64,000 nucleotides of DNA. It comes from Crossiella cryophila (GTDB lineage Bacteria > Actinomycetota > Actinomycetes > Mycobacteriales > Pseudonocardiaceae). The notes under the pieces were generated by a model. That model did not search any database and was not told the DNA's origin. It saw only the letters and a program-made list of their open reading frames with translations. A program made the position numbers and the translations under genes. Below are positions 59,501-64,000 of this stretch, piece by piece. Numbering within the stretch: the stretch's first letter is position 1; every line of letters starts with the position of its first letter. The stretch is from assembly GCF_014204915.1 (NCBI RefSeq), contig NZ_JACHMH010000001.1, positions 6,783,501 to 6,847,500 of the forward strand, in the 5' to 3' direction.

Positions 59501-59741
59501 GGTCGAGGAGGCCCGGTCGCTGTACTCGCGCTCGCTGGAACTGGGCCAGCAGATGGCCGCGCCCTCGGTGCTGGCCGAGGCCGGGGCCGGGCTGGGGCGG
59601 TGCCTGGTGCGGTTGCACAAGGTGGAGGAGGGGCGGGAGCACCTGCGCAGGGCGCTGTCGATCTACGCGCTGATCCGGTGGCCGCAGGCCAGGCGAGTGG
59701 CCGCGGAACTGGCCGAACTGGATCGAATTTTGCCGTCCTGA
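56562..59741 (+). CDS. Large AfsR-like regulator with extended TPR array (RiPP module B)
   Basis: 1059 aa from the TTG at 56562, chosen because AGGGAGGGG lies ~7 nt upstream and EIRILGEIGIHG then begins the winged helix. BTAD-like helices extend to ~residue 250 but are divergent. NB-ARC: FTGRTRELREL, Walker A VDGMPGVGKTTL, LLLLLDDAAG, FVLITSR. The C-terminal ~400 residues hold at least eight TPR units of 40 residues with the recurring pattern LGQANALNDLG...GD...A..DL..AL..YR. It ends 95 bp before the 19-residue peptide gene and is the probable activator of module B. Confidence 0.88.
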   Translation: MEIRILGEIGIHGPEGQIRLERMAERGVLAALALCPGEWVNAHTLAEHIWPAGPPPSAAASLGKYVERVRTAIQTAGGDKNWLRTRGVGSAHTDRARAYRLDVDPLLVDHHRSAHHAKLARTAAGRGEHEKAIAEYQAALGLWRGEPLSPVTGTWVEGQRFMLAQERLRMHTELLAEQLHAGDFPTVASNVTRLLNECTPTDELIMIGLRALAWCGRHTAIREFLDFATQRMRAACAAEPGPGVRELARHLLANPPRIAEPVPAPPESFAEATAVVAALPPDVLSFTGRTRELRELTQAVLRAAEGGTRIIAVDGMPGVGKTTLAVHAAHQLASRFPDGQFFLQLNAFTLGQRPLDPADGLIDLLVAIGVPARGIPSSCQARATLWRRRTHGKRLLLLLDDAAGHEQIWPLLPGSPGCFVLITSRRRLGALEHLRSLELAKMPPADAAELFLTLAGEQHRTAATDVADLVARCDFLPLAIRLAAGRLRHHPRWSVRHLVDLLACKQHRLSEIRAEKLCITAAFELSYQGLSEDQQRLFQQLGEHPGTEIDAYGAAALAGTDLATAGQGLEDLYDDHLLTETAPGRYGLHDLLQEYARMLSPPDRRQQRREALGRLLSYYLHTTIAATAQILVAAPVTEAAEPEHPPAHRPTITGANALAWLDSERCNLAACVLTPVPPEHAGLITALATALHPYLRRRGNWQQSSVLNQTALAVARRTGDRRGEANALSILGNVARLDGDNLAATGHLTQALALYRELDDLAGQAGTLNELGVVQYLVCDLAAATTNLYEAAEHYRTVGNTLGQAHALNDLGWTRFLDGDNCCAGGNLADALTFYRRLGNILGQANTLRDAALMRALSGDHTGARFDIAEALTYYRALGDELGEAGALNHSCLVRINTGELTEAAKDVTRSLAQSRALGDVLGQANALNSMGYLHSLTGDRAGAARDLTAALALYRHMRNPLGAAVTLWRLAAVRLAQDRVEEARSLYSRSLELGQQMAAPSVLAEAGAGLGRCLVRLHKVEEGREHLRRALSIYALIRWPQARRVAAELAELDRILPS

Positions 59742-59759
59742 CCAGCCCTTTTACCGAGC

Positions 59760-59788
59760 TGTCCTGGATCTTGTCCGGAGTGCTGTCC
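59760..59788 (+). promoter_or_regulatory. Triple 12-bp-phased TGTCC repeat, candidate SARP site
   Basis: TGTCC starts at 59760, 59772 and 59784, exactly 12 bp apart, between the AfsR-like regulator and the peptide gene at 59837. Short direct repeats at 11-12 bp are the hallmark of SARP binding sites. Confidence 0.45.
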
Positions 59789-59836
59789 GCACCCGTCGGC
59801 GAACCTTGCCACGTTCACACGAGGAGGGGTGCGGCC

Positions 59837-59896
59837 ATGGTGGAGATCCGCCGGATCACCAAGAAGATCTTCTGCGATCGCGACGAGCAGGGTTGA
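59837..59896 (+). CDS. Candidate 19-residue RiPP precursor peptide (module B)
   Basis: The peptide reads MVEIRRITKKIFCDRDEQG. GAGGAGGGG lies 7-15 nt before the ATG, a strong site. The basic MVEIRRITKKIF part looks like a leader, and the Cys-Asp-Arg-Asp-Glu-Gln-Gly end like a core. It begins 95 bp after the regulator and stops 17 bp before a ThiF/E1-like gene, with which it must be co-transcribed. E1-like enzymes acting on short peptides are known for microcin C7 (MccB) and pantocin A (PaaA, with Glu-rich core). Whether the peptide is the substrate is inference. Confidence 0.65.
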   Translation: MVEIRRITKKIFCDRDEQG

Positions 59897-59913
59897 CCAG
59901 GAGAGGGGGACCC

Positions 59914-61011
59914 GTGCTGCGACCGCGGGTGAAGTGCGAGCACCGGCCGGTCCGCCGCGCCGACGGCCTGGTGCGCATTGGCGGCGCGGTGACCGGGATC
60001 GCGGCCGAACTGCCCGATCCGGACGGTTCGGTGTGGACGTTGCTGGCGGCCATGGACGGGGGCCGCACGATGGACGAGGTGGTCGCGGAGGTGGTGCGGT
60101 GCTGTCCACACCGGACCGCCGCGGACGTGCGGCTGGCCATCCGGCAGCTCGCCGCGGCCGGGCACCTGGAGGAGGCCGACGAGTCGGTGCCGCACGGGCT
60201 CACCGACCGGGAGCGGGAGCGGTACGGGCGGGGGCGGGCGTTGTTCCGGTGGATGGACCTGACCCCGCGGATCTCGGCCTGGGACGCCCAGTTGCGGTTG
60301 CGGCAGTCCAGGGTGGTGCTGGTCGGACTGGGCGGGGTGGGCTGCACGGCGGCGCTGGCGCTGGCCGGTTCCGGGGTCGGGCACCTGCACTGCGTGGAAC
60401 CGGACGTGGTCGAGCTGTCCAACCTGAACCGGCAGGCGCTCTACACCGAGGCGGACATCGGCCACCCCAAGGTCGAGGTCGCGCTGACCCGGTTACGGGC
60501 GCACAACTCCGACATCACGGTGACCGGCGAACGCACCCGGATCACCGGACCGACCGCCCTGCTCGAACTGGCGGGCCGGGCCGACCTACTGGTACTGGCC
60601 GCGGACGAACCGGCCGAGATCCGCTCCTGGGCCAACCGCGCCTGCCTGGCCACCGGCACCGCGTGGACGCACGGCGGCTACCACGGTCCCCAGGTCAGTT
60701 TCGGCGTCTACCGACCGGACGGCGGGCCCTGTCACGACTGCGCCATGACCGCCCGGCGTTGCCGCGACGCCACCCACCCGTGGACGCCACTGCCCGTCGG
60801 CCCCCAGGTGCACGCGGCCAACGCGGTGTCGGCCGGGCTGGCCGGGCAGTTCGTCGCGCATGCCGCGCTGAGCCTGCTCACCGGGGTGCCCGCGCTGACG
60901 GTGAACCGGCGGTACGCGCTGAACCTGGTCACCCTGGAACACACCGCGCTGCCAGGGCCGCGACGGCGTCGGCCGGACTGCCCGGCGTGCGGGAACGGGG
61001 GAATCCGCTGA
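59914..61011 (+). CDS. ThiF/MoeB/E1-like adenylating enzyme with RRE-like N-terminus (module B)
   Basis: 365 aa. Residues 1-95 (LVRIGGAVTGIAAELPDPDGSVWTLLAAMDGG, then a helical part to HLEEADE) resemble a PqqD-like RiPP recognition element. Residues ~125-365 form the E1 fold: ATP loop VVLVGLGGVGCTAAL (138-143 GLGGVG), Asp164 and ELSNLNRQ with Arg173, Lys186, Asp231 in LAADEP. A four-cysteine zinc site is CHDC (273-276) with CPAC near the end. GTG start with AGGAG upstream. The substrate is probably the 19-residue peptide, by analogy with PaaA or MccB. Confidence 0.88.
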   Translation: MLRPRVKCEHRPVRRADGLVRIGGAVTGIAAELPDPDGSVWTLLAAMDGGRTMDEVVAEVVRCCPHRTAADVRLAIRQLAAAGHLEEADESVPHGLTDRERERYGRGRALFRWMDLTPRISAWDAQLRLRQSRVVLVGLGGVGCTAALALAGSGVGHLHCVEPDVVELSNLNRQALYTEADIGHPKVEVALTRLRAHNSDITVTGERTRITGPTALLELAGRADLLVLAADEPAEIRSWANRACLATGTAWTHGGYHGPQVSFGVYRPDGGPCHDCAMTARRCRDATHPWTPLPVGPQVHAANAVSAGLAGQFVAHAALSLLTGVPALTVNRRYALNLVTLEHTALPGPRRRRPDCPACGNGGIR

Positions 61012-61020
61012 GCCAAGCGG

Positions 61021-61056
61021 GTGTTCCCGGCTGCTGACCCCCGCGGCCGGGAACAC
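61021..61056 (+). terminator. Hairpin between E1-like and NB-ARC genes
   Basis: Perfect 11-bp arms GTGTTCCCGGC (61021-61031) and GCCGGGAACAC (61046-61056) with a 14-nt loop, 9 bp after the E1 stop. It may end or attenuate the module B transcript, and it argues that the NB-ARC protein starts at GTG 61066 rather than GTG 61021. Confidence 0.6.
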
Positions 61057-61065
61057 ACTGCCAGG

Positions 61066-63054
61066 GTGGGGTCGAACGAGGTCAGTGGCCGGGTGGGCGG
61101 CCACGTCGTGCAGGCGGGCACCATCAACCAGGTGGTGCTCGGCCCCGCCGCCGAGCTGCCCGTCCCCCGCCAGCTGCCGCCCTCGGTCCGGGATTTCACC
61201 GGCCGCGCCGGGCCCCTGGCCACCCTGGACGCGCTGCTGCCCGAACCGGCCGGTGCCACCGTGATCGCCGTGCTGGCCGGCACCGCGGGCGTCGGCAAGA
61301 CCACCCTGGCCGTGCACTGGGCACACCGGGTGCAGGCACGATTCCCGGACGGCACCCTGTACGCCAATCTCCGGGGTCACGGATCCAGCTCGCCACTGGA
61401 CCCCCGGCAAGTGCTCGGCTGGTTCCTGGGCGCACTGGGGCTGCCGGACGCGCGGATCGCGGCCGAGCTGGACAGCCTGACCGCGTTGTACCGGTCGATG
61501 CTGGCCGGGCGGCGGGTGCTGATCCTGCTGGACAACGCGGGCAGCGCCGGGCAGGTCCGGCCGCTGCTGCCCGGCGCACCCGGCTGCCTGGTGCTGGTGA
61601 CCAGCCGGGCCGCGCTGTCCGACCTGGTCATCGGCGAGGCCGCGGTGCCGGTCACCCTCGATCTGCCCTCGGCGGAGGAGGCCGCGCGACTGGCCGGGCG
61701 GTTACTCGGTCCCGTTGCGCCGCAAGGGATCGCGGACCTGGTCCGGGTGTGCGCGCGGTTGCCGCTGGCGCTGCGGGTGGCCGCGAGCCGGGTGCGCCGC
61801 CGGGGTGTGCTGACCGCGGCGATCGAGGAGATCCGGCGTGATCAACAGAGCGGGGTGCGCACCGTGTTCGACTGGTCCTACCGCCAGCTCACCGCCGAGC
61901 AGGCCCGGCTGTTCCGCCGCCTCGGCCTGCACCCCGGCCCGGAGATCAGCGTGCCCGCGGCCGCCGCACTGGCCGCGCTCGACCTGACCACCACCCACCG
62001 GCTGCTGGACGAACTGGCCGAGATGCACCTGGTCGAACCGTTGGGCGCCAAGCGTTTTCACCTGCACGACCTGCTGCGCGCGCACGCCGCCGAGGTCGCC
62101 GAAGCCGAGGATCCGCCGGCCGACCGCGAGCAGGCCGTACGGGCGCTGCTGGAGTTCTACGCCCAGGTCTCGGCCACCGCGGACCAGTTGCTCTTCCCCG
62201 GTTTTCCCTTCCTGCCCAAGGATTTCACCGCCACCGGGATACCGCTGACCGACCCGGCCCAGGCGCTGGCCTGGTGCACGACCGAACGCGCCAACCTGTT
62301 CGCCGCCCTGCGCCTGGCCGCCGACCTCGGCGAACACCGCCTCACCACATACCTGGCCTCCACCAGCCGCTTCCGCCTGCGCCTGCCCCGCGATGTGCTG
62401 CCCGAACACCTCGAAGCCCTCTCCCTGGGCCTCCAGGCCGCCCCGGAACCCGCCGCCGAGGCGCTGCTGCGGCTGTGGCGGGCGGCCACCTGCCGGCTGC
62501 TGGGTCACTGGCCGCGGGCACAGGCCGATCTGGACCGGCTGCTGGCGCTGGCCGGGCAACTGGACAGCGTGCGCTGGCGGGCCTCGGCACTGTGCGAACT
62601 CGGCCTGGGCTGCCTGGAACAACAGCGGTTCGCCGCCGCCCGCGAGCACTACACCGCCGCGTTGCCGCTGGCCAGGAGCACCGGCAACCTGCGCCAGGAG
62701 GCCGTGGCCGAGGGCAACCTCAGCACCATCTGCACCCGCCTCGGCGAGTTCGAGGAGGCCCTCGGGCACGCCGAACGCGAACTGGACCTGCGCCGCGAAG
62801 CCGGTGACCGCTCCGGGCAGGCCTGGGCCTGGCTGGACGCGGCGCTGGCCTGGCAGGGGCTCGGCGAGCACGACACCGCGGTCCAGCTGTGCCAGGAGGC
62901 GATCCAGGGCTACCGGGAACTGGGCCGCGGCGGCGAGCCACTGGCGATGTGCCTGGAGACCCTGGCGGTGTCCTTGGCGCACAACGGTGATCCGGCCCAA
63001 GCCGCACGTTGCCGGGCCGAGGCGGCGGAGATCCGGGCCGAGTCGGGGCTGTAG
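61066..63054 (+). CDS. NB-ARC-TPR protein without DNA-binding domain
   Basis: 662 aa. The N-terminus NEVSGRVGGHVVQAGTINQVVLG is a short beta-like leader shared in style with the protein at 28435. NB-ARC follows: FTGRAGPLATL, Walker A AGTAGVGKTTL, Walker B VLILLDNA, LVLVTSR, and the winged-helix part LFRRLGLHPGPEI. The last ~200 residues are TPR-like (LGLGCLEQQRFAAAREHYTAALPLA). No winged helix or BTAD at the start, so it is a STAND signalling protein rather than a direct regulator. GTG at 61066 chosen over 61021 because of the hairpin. Confidence 0.85.
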   Translation: MGSNEVSGRVGGHVVQAGTINQVVLGPAAELPVPRQLPPSVRDFTGRAGPLATLDALLPEPAGATVIAVLAGTAGVGKTTLAVHWAHRVQARFPDGTLYANLRGHGSSSPLDPRQVLGWFLGALGLPDARIAAELDSLTALYRSMLAGRRVLILLDNAGSAGQVRPLLPGAPGCLVLVTSRAALSDLVIGEAAVPVTLDLPSAEEAARLAGRLLGPVAPQGIADLVRVCARLPLALRVAASRVRRRGVLTAAIEEIRRDQQSGVRTVFDWSYRQLTAEQARLFRRLGLHPGPEISVPAAAALAALDLTTTHRLLDELAEMHLVEPLGAKRFHLHDLLRAHAAEVAEAEDPPADREQAVRALLEFYAQVSATADQLLFPGFPFLPKDFTATGIPLTDPAQALAWCTTERANLFAALRLAADLGEHRLTTYLASTSRFRLRLPRDVLPEHLEALSLGLQAAPEPAAEALLRLWRAATCRLLGHWPRAQADLDRLLALAGQLDSVRWRASALCELGLGCLEQQRFAAAREHYTAALPLARSTGNLRQEAVAEGNLSTICTRLGEFEEALGHAERELDLRREAGDRSGQAWAWLDAALAWQGLGEHDTAVQLCQEAIQGYRELGRGGEPLAMCLETLAVSLAHNGDPAQAARCRAEAAEIRAESGL

Positions 63055-63121
63055 CGATGAGTTCCGGCCGCGGCCCGGGTCAGTCCTGGTGACCGTCGAA
63101 GCAGACCGCACGGAGGACACC

Positions 63122-63904
63122 ATGACGACCACTCCAGAGAACCCGGCCACCGAGCTGCCCGGCCGCCCGCCCATCGTCGACCAGGCCACCTGGCAGGCCG
63201 CCAGGGACGAGCTGCTGGTCAGGGAGAAGGCGCACACCCGCGCGGGCGACGCGCTGGCCGCGGCCCGCCGCCGGCTGCCGATGGTGGAACTGGACGGCAC
63301 GGTCGAGGTCATCGGTCCCGACGGCCCGGTCCCGTTCCTGGAGCTGTTCCAGGGCCGCCCGGAACTCGTGGTCTACCAGCACATGTGGCATGACGGCGCG
63401 CCACACCAGGGGCAGTGCGAGGGCTGCACCACCACCGCCTGGCACCTGCAGGACGCCTCCTACCTCAACGCCCGCGGTGTCTCCTTCGCCATCCTGACCG
63501 AGGGGCGCTGGGCCGAGGTGGCCGCCTTCGTGGAGTTCATGGGCTACACCCAGCCCTGGTACTCGGTGCGCGGCCTGGCGGGGCCGGTGGGCGGCGAGAT
63601 GGGTTACCTGGTGTGCTTCCTGCGCGTGGGCGACCGGGTTTTCCGCACCTACTCCTGCACCGCCCGCGGCAACGAGACGGTCAACTCCGCCCTCGGCCTG
63701 CTCGACCTGACCCCCTACGGCCGCGGCGAGAAGTGGGAGGACAACCCGGAAGGCTGGCCCGAGGGCGGCCACTCCTGCTGGTCCTGGCGCACCGACGCCG
63801 ACGGCAACGCCACCTGGGGCCCGACCGGCCGTCCGGTGCCGCAGTGGACCCGCCCCGGCGCGAGCCCGGTGGAAACCCTCGGTCGGCAGGGTCACTGCCA
63901 CTGA
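63122..63904 (+). CDS. DUF899 family thioredoxin-like protein
   Basis: 260 aa. The thioredoxin-like fold is recognised from AARRRLPMVEL, FLELFQGRPELVVYQHMW, the CxxC motif in QCEGCTTTAWHL, and FRTYSCTARGNETVNSALGLLDLTPYGRGE, all typical of DUF899. Function unknown; members are often regulated with stress or RNA-polymerase sigma genes. GGAGG lies 5 nt before the ATG. It follows the NB-ARC gene by 67 bp. The remaining 96 bases to the window end hold a GGAGG at 63931-63935 but no gene start I can support. Confidence 0.88.
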   Translation: MTTTPENPATELPGRPPIVDQATWQAARDELLVREKAHTRAGDALAAARRRLPMVELDGTVEVIGPDGPVPFLELFQGRPELVVYQHMWHDGAPHQGQCEGCTTTAWHLQDASYLNARGVSFAILTEGRWAEVAAFVEFMGYTQPWYSVRGLAGPVGGEMGYLVCFLRVGDRVFRTYSCTARGNETVNSALGLLDLTPYGRGEKWEDNPEGWPEGGHSCWSWRTDADGNATWGPTGRPVPQWTRPGASPVETLGRQGHCH

Positions 63905-64000
63905 CACCACCGGTAACCTCCGAACAGGGCAGGAGGAACCTCGGCGAGAGGATCACTGAGATTCACGCGACGGCTGGCTTGGCGCGGGCGGGGGTGATCG

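Noticed and set aside
1-64000. tRNA and rRNA genes
   Set aside because: No cloverleaf-like segments or rRNA-like conserved stretches were recognised on either strand.

Overview
The window is high-GC DNA with actinomycete coding habits: GTG starts, apparently leaderless starts, SARP/AfsR-type regulators, lipoproteins, and a DtxR/IdeR-like box. A member of the Pseudonocardiaceae or a close relative is likely, but that is inference because no rRNA or taxonomic marker is present. I see no rRNA, tRNA or CRISPR array.

Layout. 1-11.5 kb: an orphan class I terpene synthase, a lipoprotein whose 5' part is a degenerate 39-bp tandem repeat, an SDR, a DUF1479 protein, a ROK regulator, a TetR/MFS pair with a visible operator, a GntR(YtrA)-ABC operon with a perfect palindromic operator, and a siderophore-interacting protein with an iron-box-like start. 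11.5-18.2 kb: TerC and a HAD phosphatase, two decayed tnpB elements (one with a tnpA remnant), a MarR-GNAT fusion coupled to an RraA-like protein, a methyltransferase and a lipoprotein. 18.2-31.2 kb: an NB-ARC protein ending in an IS right end, NmrA/HxlR, an FBP zinc-finger protein, a large AfsR-like regulator, an MFS/HxlR pair with twin operators, a striking intergenic inverted repeat array, a secreted subtilase, and a small protein coupled to a PknG-like kinase.

31-43 kb: a GT1 glycosyltransferase with a divergent TetR. Next to it is a tight four-gene operon (thymidylate-synthase homologue, SAM methyltransferase, MilB-like nucleotide hydrolase, HAD-IIA phosphatase). This resembles the enzymology that turns CMP into 5-hydroxymethyl-pyrimidine products such as bacimethrin or the mildiomycin base. 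A zinc alcohol dehydrogenase, a DinB-type protein, a thioredoxin-reductase-like flavoprotein with a MerR regulator, a DUF6292-like protein and a decayed DUF262/DUF1524 gene follow.

43-64 kb is a dense specialised-metabolism block. It holds a second GT1 glycosyltransferase, an MFS/ATP-grasp/methyltransferase cassette, and two apparent RiPP modules. Module A (48.5-55 kb) has a SARP/NB-ARC regulator, a radical SAM-SPASM enzyme, a previously unmarked 23-residue peptide ending in Cys-His-Cys, a LanD/PPC-decarboxylase-like flavoprotein, an MFS exporter and an FAD oxidoreductase. Module B (56.5-63 kb) has a giant AfsR-like regulator, a 19-residue peptide, a ThiF/E1-like enzyme with an RRE-like N-terminus, and an NB-ARC-TPR protein. 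A DUF899 protein closes the window.

The two RiPP modules and the bacimethrin-like operon are the best candidates for undescribed systems. Family calls rest on motifs read directly in the translations; no database search was possible.
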